This document shows positions 44,419 through 52,805 of a stretch of DNA of 64,000 nt, piece after piece. Positions within the stretch are counted from its first letter, which is position 1. Every line of letters begins with the position of its first letter. This stretch comes from LMUY01 sp965199005 (GTDB lineage Bacteria > Pseudomonadota > Alphaproteobacteria > Acetobacterales > Acetobacteraceae), in contig CBDAQK010000004.1 of the NCBI GenBank assembly GCA_965199005.1, forward strand, positions 62,001-126,000, written 5' to 3'. Position numbers and translations under genes: made by a program. Below the pieces are notes generated by a model. That model was given only the letters and a program-made list of their open reading frames with translations. It was not told the origin of the DNA and ran no database searches.

Positions 44419-45029
44419 TCATCCTGTCGGCGTCAGGTAGTCCTGTACCTTGGTCATGATCGATTGCCGGGTCCGCCAGAGGCTGAGGGCATCAGGTAGC
44501 GCCCGGTGCCGCACGCCAAGCCGAAAGCGTTCCTCTTCCTCGGCGCGATCTGCGATTTCCCGAGAGAGGTTGCTGACACGCTGCTCAGCGGCACCGCGGC
44601 CGGGATGGTCCAGTGCGGGCAGCAATCGCTGCAAAGGACGGCACGCCAGCCGTACAGCCGCTCGACGTCCACGACGGAGACGCGCTTCCGGATGCCGCCT
44701 GCCTCGAACAAACGTTGTAGCCAGAGTTCATCCATGGGCGGGGCGTCGGAGCAGACTACTACGGTCTGGTCTGCCAGCACTGCTGCTGCCCGGCGTGCCA
44801 CAACGTCAGCTGGCTCACCGCTCTTGAGCAGGCTCTCAAGGGAGATGCCATGGATCTTCTCGCTCTGTGCGCTCCAGCCGGGATTGTCCCTCGCCGGGTC
44901 CAGCCACTCTGCCACCGGTCGGATGAGATGGGCTTCACCCGAACCATCCTCAAACACCCAGGCGACTTCGATTGGGAACGTCCCCGGTAGCAGGGAGGAT
45001 GCCTCGAAATCAACGATGATGACCGTCAC
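44419..45029 (-). pseudogene. DEDD-type 3'-5' exonuclease, frameshifted
   Basis: The N-terminal part (VIIVDFEASSLLPGTFPIEVAWVF with the first D-x-E, and later VVCSDAPPMDELWLQRLF) is a DnaQ-like exonuclease. After VDVERLYGWR the frame changes near 44650. The rest (LLPALDHPGRGAAEQ, then RHRALPDALSLW with the HRAxxD motif) continues one frame over to the stop at 44419. Joined, they give a roughly 203-residue DEDDh exonuclease. GTG 45029 has GGAG 8 nt upstream; ATG 45044 is an alternative. It faces the AddA-like gene and is the last gene inside the 42-bp inverted repeats. Programmed frameshifting is possible but no slippery run was noticed. Confidence 0.7.
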
Positions 45030-45628
45030 GTCACAGGCTCCCATTCCGCGGGAGTTTGCTTCTTCCCCCCGCAACCCGACACTTCACCGCCTGATGCCCA
45101 CCGCGGTGTAGGGCTGTGCAAGCCATGCTTGGGACTTCCTCCTCCGGCCGGGGCCATCGGACTATGCGCGGGCATTGCGACCCAACAAACCTGCCGGTGC
45201 CGTCGGCACCCTACCGTGGTCCTCAAGGTGGGCTACGCAGCCGTAGATGTAGGGAGAACCGCGTACGGACAGCAACGCTGACCTTTCCAGGCCTGCGATC
45301 CGATGCACATTCCCTTCCGATGCGGGGGACGAACGCGGCCTGATTTCCCGCAAGCTGCCGCACCAGATACACTCCGGATTTGGGCGCCCAATGCACCAGA
45401 AACGCTCCTATGCCCATGTGCCGGGTTGGTCCGGTCACATGGCAAGGCACAGGACAGAACGGGCTGGCCAGCCCCAGACCAAGGGTCTTGCCGCTCCCCC
45501 CCGGTCTCGCCATCGTCTTCGGCAAGTCTTCCACGGTGTGGGGTCGGGAGCCGCCCGCGGAGACGGCGCCGGACCATCCGTAGCGGTGGCCGACCTCGAT
45601 TGCAGAGGGTGTGGAGAACTCGTCCCAC
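45030..45628. other. intergenic region with right copy of the inverted repeat
   Basis: About 600 bp without a supported gene. It holds the right copy of the 42-bp repeat. Short GC-rich frames on both strands show no ribosome sites or motifs. Confidence 0.5.
45231..45272 (+). repeat. 42-bp inverted repeat, right copy
   Basis: Matches the reverse complement of 30563-30604 at 40 of 42 positions. The copy lies about 200 bp upstream of the start of the minus-strand exonuclease, just as the left copy lies upstream of abiEi, so both copies have the same orientation relative to the inward-facing genes. No target-site duplication is evident in the bases directly outside the two copies. Confidence 0.85.
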
Positions 45629-46138
45629 TCACATCCGGCGGCCGCCGCGCGCGGTTTCGACCTCTGTTTGAACACCAGCGCTGGCCATGATGCGCTCCGC
45701 GCCGAGGCTATCGAGAGGGTCCAGCTTAAGGAGAAACCGAAGACACTGTGCGGCCTCGCCATGGTGAGCCATTTCATGGAGTGCCAAACCGTATGCTAGA
45801 ACGCATCCCAGGAAGGGAACTGTGTCCTCATCTCGTCCCCAATCCGGGGCGGGCCGACTGCCCCGGAGCGCCGGTGCCCAGAGCCGCAGTCCGACGCGGA
45901 CAGCTTCCCGCAGGAGGGCCATGCCTTCTACCTCCGTCGCCGCGCCCGCCGCCACGGTCGACATCGCCCAGAGGTTTTCGGGGTCCCGCTCCAGGACATG
46001 ACGCGCAAAGCGGATCCGGCTCCCTGCGTCTCCCGAACTGCGATCGAAGGCCTGGAATGCCTCTTCGGCATACGGGCGTGCCGGGTTCGTCAGGCTTGGA
46101 CGGGCGCCATCTGTAAGCGGGGGATTGAGGGGCAGCAT
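45629..46138 (-). CDS. unknown protein, TPR-like helical
   Basis: A 169-residue protein with helical, Ala/Leu-rich segments (RIRFARHVLERDPENLWAMSTVAAGAATEVEGMALLREAVRVG and LAYGLALHEMAHHGEAAQCLRFLLKLDPLDSLGAERIM) resembling tetratricopeptide repeats. The pattern ALHEMAHHGEAAQCLRFLLKLDP is close to a TPR motif. CAGGAG precedes the ATG at 46138. It lies between the inverted-repeat-bounded block and tnsA, on the opposite strand from tnsA. No function can be assigned. Confidence 0.6.
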   Translation of the reverse strand: MLPLNPPLTDGARPSLTNPARPYAEEAFQAFDRSSGDAGSRIRFARHVLERDPENLWAMSTVAAGAATEVEGMALLREAVRVGLRLWAPALRGSRPAPDWGRDEDTVPFLGCVLAYGLALHEMAHHGEAAQCLRFLLKLDPLDSLGAERIMASAGVQTEVETARGGRRM

Positions 46139-46863
46139 GTGTGGCTCCTGAGTTAGCGACCATTCTCGTCCATGCCGTTGCAAGCGAGAGTTCTGGTGGA
46201 GCCCACCCAGGTGCAGGAGATTGTTTCTGACTGCTCCAACTTGTTGTTGACGGGGAGGGCTTTTGGACTGTATGCAACCGTCATGATGTCGGCATGCTCC
46301 TCTGCTGAGCTGGCCACCCTGCTTGAGGGTGTCGCACCGTCATCTCCCGGCAAGCTCTACCCCATAGCCCGTTGACGACTGCCGACCCGCAAATCGCGGG
46401 TCGCTGTTTGTCTCTGGTGGGCGAGAGTAGAATGCAGACCAATCATCCGTATGATCACGTAGGCCGACTTTTGGTCAAGGTATCAAAATCTTTTTCCGAC
46501 CATGAGAAGTCATGTGACTGCTCATTGTCGCTTTTGCCAATAACGACCTGTCTTTCTCCAGTCGCCACGACTTGTGATTTTCAGGAATACTCGGATGAAG
46601 TCATTGCCATCTCGGCCGCGGGCTGGCGGGTGCATTGCACCCACTGACTGCGGCATCATCTGCCGGGTAACAGGCAAGACGTCAGGCGGATGGTCGCACG
46701 CGACCGAAGGGATTCGCATGGCGGGCGATCACCCTGTGCCGTTTTCCCGCGTCTCGCCAGCTTCGGGCTGGATGGGCATCCCTGCCACACATCAGGCGCA
46801 GGCACGCCATCGGTCCATTGACAGCTACTTCCAGAAGACGAAGCCCCTCGTGGAGACCGTCTC
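46139..46863. other. AT-richer intergenic region upstream of tnsA
   Basis: About 725 bp with no convincing gene. The part 46440-46600 is distinctly AT-rich and probably holds the tns promoter. A transposon end would be expected here if the tns operon reads inward, as in Tn7. One weak match to the right-end sites (GCCAATAACGACCTG at about 46537) is present, but no TGT terminus or array was found. Confidence 0.45.
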
Positions 46864-47580
46864 GTGAAGGCCTTTGAAAAACCTAAGGGGCGCAAGCAGC
46901 GCCTCCGTCTTGCGCGTGCCATGGCCGAAGGGCGTCAGCTGCACGTTCCGGTACGCAAGGTCATCACCAAGTCCACGGCACGGATCCTGCGCGAACTGGT
47001 CAGCACGAAGATGGGCTGCAAGGTCCCATGTGAATCGTCAATCGAGCTGGACCATTACACGGTTCTGGAAGTGCGCAAAAACGTGGCCGCCTTCCATGCG
47101 CAGCCGGAACGCCTGCACTTCACCGATGCAGCGGGTGTTATCCGCAGGCATGTCCCGGACGTCAGGGTCATCTACGTGGACGGCACGGAGGAGATCCACG
47201 AGGTTAAGCCGCTTCGTAAAAAGGGCGACAAGGCCTTGAGCGAGCTGCACGAGGCCATCGGCGCCGAATACGCCCGCCGTGGCGAATGCTTCAAGGTTGT
47301 CTTCGAGGACGAGGTGCGTGCGCAGCCCCGGCTAGCGAACGCAAAGATTCTCAGGCGGCATCGTATGCGGCGAGTTACCTCCAGCACCTATGCCCAGGTT
47401 CTGGCAATCCTGTCCGAAGGTCCAGCCACCATGAATGCGGTCCAGGACCGGCTTGGCCAGGGCGTGCAAAGCCGCGCTGACCTCCTGGCGCTCGCCCTGC
47501 GCGGTGTAATCGGCATGGATTGGGAGTGCCACCCGATCGGGCCAGGCAGCACCCTTCGTCTGAATGGAGATTTGGCTTGA
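46864..47580 (+). CDS. tnsA: TnsA-like transposon endonuclease
   Basis: A 238-residue TnsA. The restriction-enzyme-like active site is seen as CESSIELDHY (Glu 61), VPDVRVIYVDG (Asp 99) and IHEVKPL (Glu 113, Lys 115). A C-terminal winged-helix region (STYAQVLAILSEGPATMNAVQDRLG) is present. In Tn7-like elements TnsA cuts the 5' ends so that transposition is cut-and-paste. The GTG start at 46864 is the first in frame. The stop overlaps the TTG start of tnsB, so translation is coupled. Confidence 0.88.
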   Translation: MKAFEKPKGRKQRLRLARAMAEGRQLHVPVRKVITKSTARILRELVSTKMGCKVPCESSIELDHYTVLEVRKNVAAFHAQPERLHFTDAAGVIRRHVPDVRVIYVDGTEEIHEVKPLRKKGDKALSELHEAIGAEYARRGECFKVVFEDEVRAQPRLANAKILRRHRMRRVTSSTYAQVLAILSEGPATMNAVQDRLGQGVQSRADLLALALRGVIGMDWECHPIGPGSTLRLNGDLA

Positions 47581-49586
47581 GCCACGTCAACTGGAAGCTT
47601 GGCGAACTCCTGCGGCTGAAGCTGGAGGAGGACTGGACGTCCTACCGGGTCAGCGAGTTCGTCAATGGCGGCCTGAACCTGGTGGACAGCGACACCGGCC
47701 AGCATAGCTGGCGGGGAACCGGCGAGCTCGTCAGCCTTTGGGGCTTTGGCAGGCTCCGCCGCGAACGTGCCGGACGCGACAAGCTCACGGACGTCGCGCG
47801 TAGGCTGCTCGAGGGCGGCAACGCCGGTGAGAACGACAGCGAGCGTCGGCATCGTCGATGGGTCGCGCCGTACATCATGGCATTTCGCAAGGAGGCAACC
47901 CTCAAGCATGCCAGCCGCCGAAAGCTCGAGTCGCTGATCAAGCGGGTGGCCGACGAGCAGGCGGACAAGAACCCGCCGCACTGGCGTACGCTCTCGAACC
48001 ACATCAAGACCTGGAAGGCGGGTCTGGCCACGGGCTCGGTGCTGAAGTTCGCCATCCGTGCGCGCGGTAACCGGCAGAAGCGCTTCAAAGGCTTCGAGCC
48101 CCACATCGATGAGATCCTGCAGAAGCATGTGTTCAAGAAGGACCGTGCCAGCATGAAGGAGGTGCTGAGTCACCTGCAGACGGCGCTGGACGCCTACAAT
48201 CTGGCGGCCACTCCCGACCAGCGGGTCGATGCCAAGTTCCAGCTCAGCGAGCGCACGGTCCAACGGCGCATCCAGTCCTACAGCAACGACATCAAAGTGC
48301 TGGCGGCCAAAGGCAAGAAGGCCGTCCGAGAGCAGTGCACCTTGGTGGGCGATGGACCGGAGGCGTCCTTTCCTCTGGAGATGGTCCTCATGGACCACAC
48401 CGAGTTGGACATCCTGGTCGTCCATCCGGATACCGGCAAGGTGCTGGGCCGCCCGGTCATCACCGCGGCCATGGACCTCTACAGCCGCATGATCGTCGGC
48501 TTGCACATCGGCTTCGAGGAACCCGGCTACCGTACCGTGTCGCTTTGCCTTCGGTCGGCGATGAGGACCAAGGATGAGGTCCTCGCGAAGTACGGCCTGG
48601 ATCCCAAGGGCTGGCCCTGTTTCGGGAGGTTCTTCTCGATCGTCCTGGACAACGGCAGCGAGTTCCACGGGTCCGAACTCGATGACGCTACGATGCAGCT
48701 CCAGATCGACGTCACTTGGTGCCGGGCGGAAACGCCTACCGACAAGGGGCCGATTGAGCGCTGGTTCAAGCGCTTGAACGTCGAGGTCATCCATACCCTG
48801 CCTGGAACGACCTTCTCCAACCCAGAGGAGCGGGGCGACTATGACTCCGTGGGCATGGCCTGTCTGACGATCGCGCGGGTCCGTGAGATTGTGATTCGAT
48901 GGCTCGTGACGGATTACGCGGTCGACATCCACGAAGGCATCAGCAAGGCGCCGGTTGTGCGCTTCCTGGAAGGACAGGTCGACACACCACCCGACCTCTG
49001 CACGGAGGTGGAGGACTTCGACATCCTGCTCCTCAACGCCAAGGCCTGCGCGCTGACCAGGCAGGGTGTCCGCCTGAACGGTCGCCGCTACGGCGGAGCA
49101 GAGCGCAACGAGCGCCTGCAGCATCTGCTCAACGACCCTGACAAGCCCGAACTCTGCGTCATCAAGCAGGACCCGGACAACATGGGCCTCATCTATCTGC
49201 TGGACTGGCAGACCAGCCGCTATGTCACGGTCAAGGCGGACGATTTCGCAGATGCGGACGGTCTGACCATGCGCGAACATCAGGTGGCCGCCGAAAGCAG
49301 CCGCCGCCAGGTCGCCGCCTACCAGGCTATCACCAGGCCGCAGCTCAACGCGGCCCGGGTCGACAATCGCAGGAAGATCGAGCAGCTGGCGGCCGAAGGC
49401 AAGCTGCGTGGCCGCAAGGGTGCCCGCCTGACCGACGCCGACGCAGACATCCCGCTGCGACCGTTGCCCAAGGCAGTCCTGCCGCAATCCGGGATCGCCG
49501 CCGCGGCTGCCGGACGCACGCTTTCCCTCGGCGCCGCCGAACCCGATGACGAGGATCTCGGCATCACCATCGAAACCATCACCTAG
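47577..49586 (+). CDS. tnsB: TnsB-like DDE transposase
   Basis: A 669-residue retroviral-integrase-fold transposase of the TnsB/MuA family. The catalytic triad is visible as VLMDHTELD (Asp 273), IVLDNGSEF (Asp 358) and DKGPIERWF (Glu 394), with the canonical 35-residue D-E spacing. N-terminal helical DNA-binding domains precede it (SERTVQRRIQSYSNDIKVLAA is an HTH) and a Mu-type C-terminal beta domain follows. The TTG start is chosen because GGAG lies 9 nt upstream and it overlaps the tnsA stop by 4 nt. It would bind the end repeats and join the 3' ends. Confidence 0.92.
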   Translation: MSHVNWKLGELLRLKLEEDWTSYRVSEFVNGGLNLVDSDTGQHSWRGTGELVSLWGFGRLRRERAGRDKLTDVARRLLEGGNAGENDSERRHRRWVAPYIMAFRKEATLKHASRRKLESLIKRVADEQADKNPPHWRTLSNHIKTWKAGLATGSVLKFAIRARGNRQKRFKGFEPHIDEILQKHVFKKDRASMKEVLSHLQTALDAYNLAATPDQRVDAKFQLSERTVQRRIQSYSNDIKVLAAKGKKAVREQCTLVGDGPEASFPLEMVLMDHTELDILVVHPDTGKVLGRPVITAAMDLYSRMIVGLHIGFEEPGYRTVSLCLRSAMRTKDEVLAKYGLDPKGWPCFGRFFSIVLDNGSEFHGSELDDATMQLQIDVTWCRAETPTDKGPIERWFKRLNVEVIHTLPGTTFSNPEERGDYDSVGMACLTIARVREIVIRWLVTDYAVDIHEGISKAPVVRFLEGQVDTPPDLCTEVEDFDILLLNAKACALTRQGVRLNGRRYGGAERNERLQHLLNDPDKPELCVIKQDPDNMGLIYLLDWQTSRYVTVKADDFADADGLTMREHQVAAESSRRQVAAYQAITRPQLNAARVDNRRKIEQLAAEGKLRGRKGARLTDADADIPLRPLPKAVLPQSGIAAAAAGRTLSLGAAEPDDEDLGITIETIT

Positions 49587-49598
49587 GAGCGGCCAGCC

Positions 49599-50669
49599 AT
49601 GTCCGGTATTCAGCAAACAAAGACTGCACCGAACGCCTGCGGCGTCGCCGCCGTGCAGGACGAAGGGATCATCGACGTCGTCGAAGCTCTCAAGCGGAAC
49701 TTCGTCGCCTACCCTCAGACAACGACCGTCGAGAACGACCTTGAGCGCCTGCTCAAATATGGCACGGTCGGGCGGTGCCTGGGGACGTCGGCAAGCACCT
49801 ACATGCTCATCGGCGAGAGCGGAAGCGGCAAGACCGCGCTGCTCAAGCGTTTCTGCGCCAAGCACCCGATGCGGTTCGAGGAGGAACAGGACGTCCATCC
49901 GGTGCTGTTCGTCGAGGTGCCCTCCAAGACCACCCGCAAGGCCTTGGCCGAGTGTATCCTCGCCAGCCTGGGTGTCTCGGCCCCGTCGAGCCTGACCGAG
50001 ATCAAGCTCACGGCCCGGGCCGTGCACCACCTCAAGGAGCAGGGGGTGCGCGTCCTGATCCTGGACGAGGCGCAGCATCTGGTCATCCCGGAGAAGCGCC
50101 AGCTGAACTTCGAGGCTGCAGACTGGGTCAAGGGCCTGGCAAACAAGGGCGTCTGCGCCGTCATGCTCGCGGGGGTTCCCGACGCCTGGGAAGCCTACAT
50201 GTACAATGGACAGCTTCGGCGCCGCTCCTTCGGCAACCGCAGGCTGACGCCGTTCGCCGTCTCCGACCAGGTTGGCTGGAGGACATTTAGGGCCTTGGTG
50301 CGGGCTTTCGCGCGTCTGCTGCCATTTGCCGACGTGACCTGCTTGTCGGACCAGGTCACGGCGCTGCAGCTCCATAGGCAGTGCGGGGGCTTTGTCGGAC
50401 GTCTCGCCGACTTCCTGGTGCTCGTCACCATCAACGGCCTGGAAACCGGGAAGAGTGGCATCGACAGCGATCTTCTGGAGGAGGCGGCCGAACAGGTTGC
50501 CGACCTTGGCGACGCAGTGTGGTGCAACCCGTTCGAGATGGGCGAGGCCGAACTGCTCGAGGCAGCGGCCAAGGACGAGGAGGCCTACAAGGTCGGCGCG
50601 GGCCTGGTGCGTCCGACAGGCCTGCGGCGCGGCAAGCGGGGCCTCAGGCAGGCGGACGTCCTGGGGTGA
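49599..50669 (+). CDS. tnsC: TnsC-like AAA+ transposition regulator
   Basis: A 356-residue AAA+ ATPase of the TnsC/TniB family. Walker A is IGESGSGKTALL (Lys near residue 78). Walker B is VLILDEAQHLV. The VMLAGVPDAWEAY segment and GNRRLTPFAV follow the TniB pattern. TnsC links the targeting TniQ protein to the TnsAB transposase and licenses target DNA. It starts 12 bp after tnsB and its stop overlaps the tniQ GTG by 4 nt. Confidence 0.9.
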   Translation: MSGIQQTKTAPNACGVAAVQDEGIIDVVEALKRNFVAYPQTTTVENDLERLLKYGTVGRCLGTSASTYMLIGESGSGKTALLKRFCAKHPMRFEEEQDVHPVLFVEVPSKTTRKALAECILASLGVSAPSSLTEIKLTARAVHHLKEQGVRVLILDEAQHLVIPEKRQLNFEAADWVKGLANKGVCAVMLAGVPDAWEAYMYNGQLRRRSFGNRRLTPFAVSDQVGWRTFRALVRAFARLLPFADVTCLSDQVTALQLHRQCGGFVGRLADFLVLVTINGLETGKSGIDSDLLEEAAEQVADLGDAVWCNPFEMGEAELLEAAAKDEEAYKVGAGLVRPTGLRRGKRGLRQADVLG

Positions 50670-52630
50670 GCGCAGCGGCCTTCCTTCGTCCGTTGCCGTT
50701 GCGTCTGCGGCCGGAGTCCGACGAGAGCCTCGTCGGGTTCCTGGTCCGTCTTGCGGCACGGAACGGGCGGCAGGACCTCCTGCCTTTCGCCCGGGAGCTC
50801 GGCATGCCCTTCAGCGTTCTGCAGGCCGCGGCGACGACACGCTTCGACCTTGGGCCGCTCTCCGCCAAGTCCCGTGTCGCGGAGCAGCGCCTCGAGACCA
50901 TGGCGGCATGGTCGCAGAACCGCCGGACCGTCCTGTTCCGCGGAGTGCGGCTTCCACGCGCCATGGTCAGCCTCTCGTGGCGCCGCGTCTGTCCCTGCTG
51001 CCTGGCGGCCTCTCGTCATCACCGCTCCGGCTGGGACGTCAGCGTCGTCACCGTCTGCCCCGATCATGCCGTCCGCCTCGTCGACCGTTGCCCTCGGTGC
51101 TCGAAGAGGCTCGCGTGGATCAGTCCGGACCCCGGCCGGTGCGCCTGCGGCTTCGACTTGGCAGAGTGCCCTTTGACCGGCGTTCCCGAGCATGAGCTCG
51201 GCGGCACCCGCGAAACCCTCAGTCTGCTGGGACTGGCATCCGGTTCGTGGGTGCCGTCCCATGCGCCGGTGGCGTCCGCCATCCTGGCGCTGGACCCGGG
51301 AGAAATCCTCTCCTTGCTGCTCCACCTTGGATGGTATGCTTCCGGACTCGGCGGTCTGCCGCGGCCAGTCCGCGATGCAAGGACAACCGACGGCTTCCAT
51401 GTTGTCCTGGACCAGGGCTACCGGATTGCGCGAGGGTGGCCGGAAGCCTTCCAGTCCTCGCTGGCGCACCTGCGCACCAGTGCATCCGCCAGGCCCGGGC
51501 GGCACGGTGCACGCAAGGAACTCGGTCCGCTCGTCGCATGGCTGGTGAGCCTGGGGGAAGGCAGCCCGATCTACGGGCTGGTGCAACCGCAGGTCGCCAA
51601 GCATTGGGCGGCAGCGGGCATATCGGCGCGCACTCCCGTGCTCTCCTCATCAGGCGATCCTGTCACCGTGACGCTGGGTGGGGCGGCGCACCGCCTGGGA
51701 CGTTCCACTACCGCGGTGCGGGGGCTGCTGGCACACTTTGGCGGCAACGAAGACCCGGATGGCCGGGGCGGCGGCAAGGGTGCCCCCCTGCACCTGTCGC
51801 GTCTGCAGGTCGAGGTGGTGGCGGGGCAGCTCGACGACCTGCGCGACAAGCGCAGGCTGGCAGCAGAGCTTGGATGCGGCCGCAAGCTGCTGGACGCTAT
51901 CGTGACCGCCGGTCTTCTAACCCCCGCATCTGGCGCGGCTGCCAGGCTGGGCGGCCCGAGGCATTGGCTGGCGTCAGAGGCGGCGGCGCTGGTCACACGG
52001 CTGGAGGGCTCCGTCGTGGCCAGGGCCGTGCAGGCGGTCGACCTAGTCCAGGCCAACCGGAGCCTGCGGCAGGCGGGCCTTGGAGAGGCGGAATGCGTCC
52101 GGGTACTCCTTGAGGGCGGCATTCGTCCGGCGGGTCTGGAAGATCATGCCCATGGTCTGCGCCGCCTGTTGTATGGCCTGGATGACATCGCGGGCCTTCT
52201 GGATGGTCGGCGCCCGGTGGAGCCGACCCTTTCAATCCCGCAAGCTGCACGCGCCCTGGGAATTGGTCAGGAGCTTGCCTACCGGCTGTGCAAGGCCGAG
52301 GTGTTGCGAATCCTGCCAGCGGTGGGTGCCCGCGCGGGCCGCCGCATCGAGTGGCATGAGCTTGAGCGCTTCCGGTGCGAGTATCTGCTCCCGGGCAAGG
52401 CCGCCGTTCCGGACCGGCGCCACCGAGGATGGATGGCGGCACGGCTGCTGGCGGCAGGTGTCCAGCCGGTTACCGGACCGGGAGTCGACGGAGGGCGCCA
52501 TTATGTCTTCAGGCGTGCGGATGTCGACGCGGCGATCGCGCGGGGCGTGCACGGCTTTGTCCTTGGCGGCCTACACCTCGAACCATCAACGCCAGCAGAA
52601 TTTCTGCGGGCGATGGCGTCCGGCCAGTGA
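50666..52630 (+). CDS. tniQ: TniQ/TnsD-family target selector, long form
   Basis: A 654-residue TniQ-domain protein. The N-terminal 170 residues contain the family start (LRPESDESLVGFLVRLAARNG) and paired zinc-finger motifs: RVCPCCLAASRHHRSGWDVS, TVCPDHAVRLVDRCPRCSKRL and GRCACG. The remaining roughly 480 residues include several HTH-like segments, for example HRLGRSTTAVRGLLAHFGG and IPQAARALGIGQELAYRLCKAEVLRIL. This length is like TnsD, which reads a specific attachment site, rather than short TniQ proteins. GTG 50666 overlaps the tnsC stop. Confidence 0.88.
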   Translation: MSAAAFLRPLPLRLRPESDESLVGFLVRLAARNGRQDLLPFARELGMPFSVLQAAATTRFDLGPLSAKSRVAEQRLETMAAWSQNRRTVLFRGVRLPRAMVSLSWRRVCPCCLAASRHHRSGWDVSVVTVCPDHAVRLVDRCPRCSKRLAWISPDPGRCACGFDLAECPLTGVPEHELGGTRETLSLLGLASGSWVPSHAPVASAILALDPGEILSLLLHLGWYASGLGGLPRPVRDARTTDGFHVVLDQGYRIARGWPEAFQSSLAHLRTSASARPGRHGARKELGPLVAWLVSLGEGSPIYGLVQPQVAKHWAAAGISARTPVLSSSGDPVTVTLGGAAHRLGRSTTAVRGLLAHFGGNEDPDGRGGGKGAPLHLSRLQVEVVAGQLDDLRDKRRLAAELGCGRKLLDAIVTAGLLTPASGAAARLGGPRHWLASEAAALVTRLEGSVVARAVQAVDLVQANRSLRQAGLGEAECVRVLLEGGIRPAGLEDHAHGLRRLLYGLDDIAGLLDGRRPVEPTLSIPQAARALGIGQELAYRLCKAEVLRILPAVGARAGRRIEWHELERFRCEYLLPGKAAVPDRRHRGWMAARLLAAGVQPVTGPGVDGGRHYVFRRADVDAAIARGVHGFVLGGLHLEPSTPAEFLRAMASGQ

Positions 52631-52689
52631 AACCACCTCCACCTGAGGTACAGCTTGACCGGGCAGGTCGCGGCCAGCCTTAGGTTGCT

Positions 52690-52757
52690 GGCAGTTGCCC
52701 ACCTTTTCCTTGTCAGCGTAAGGCCTGGTGGCAGCTGTCCGCCTTTTCCTTGTCAAC
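52690..52757. repeat. two imperfect direct repeats between the tniQ genes
   Basis: GGCAGTTGCCCACCTTTTCC (continuing TTGTCAGC, 52690-52717) recurs 40 bp on as GGCAGCTGTCCGCCTTTTCC (continuing TTGTCAAC, 52730-52757): 24 of 28 bases agree. The lower similarity continues a little further (GGCCTG/GAGCCTG). With only two copies and a 12-bp gap it is not a CRISPR array. It lies in the 175-bp gap before tniQ2 and may be a binding site for a Tn protein. Confidence 0.6.
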
Positions 52758-52805
52758 GGTCGAGCCTGACGCTTAGCTGCCCCGGGGCCTGTCTTCCGCG
52801 ACAGG

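Noticed and set aside
46172..46375. 67-codon plus-strand ORF between the TPR-like gene and tnsA
   Set aside because: Its composition is plausible for a small protein, but there is no ribosome site, and a comparable frame exists on the other strand.
46440..46660. possible left transposon end upstream of tnsA
   Set aside because: Only one degenerate match (GCCAATAACGACCTG) to the right-end sites was found; no TGT terminus or repeated array supports it.
52690..52757. mini-CRISPR array between the tniQ genes
   Set aside because: There are only two imperfect copies with a 12-bp gap, and no cas genes are in the window.
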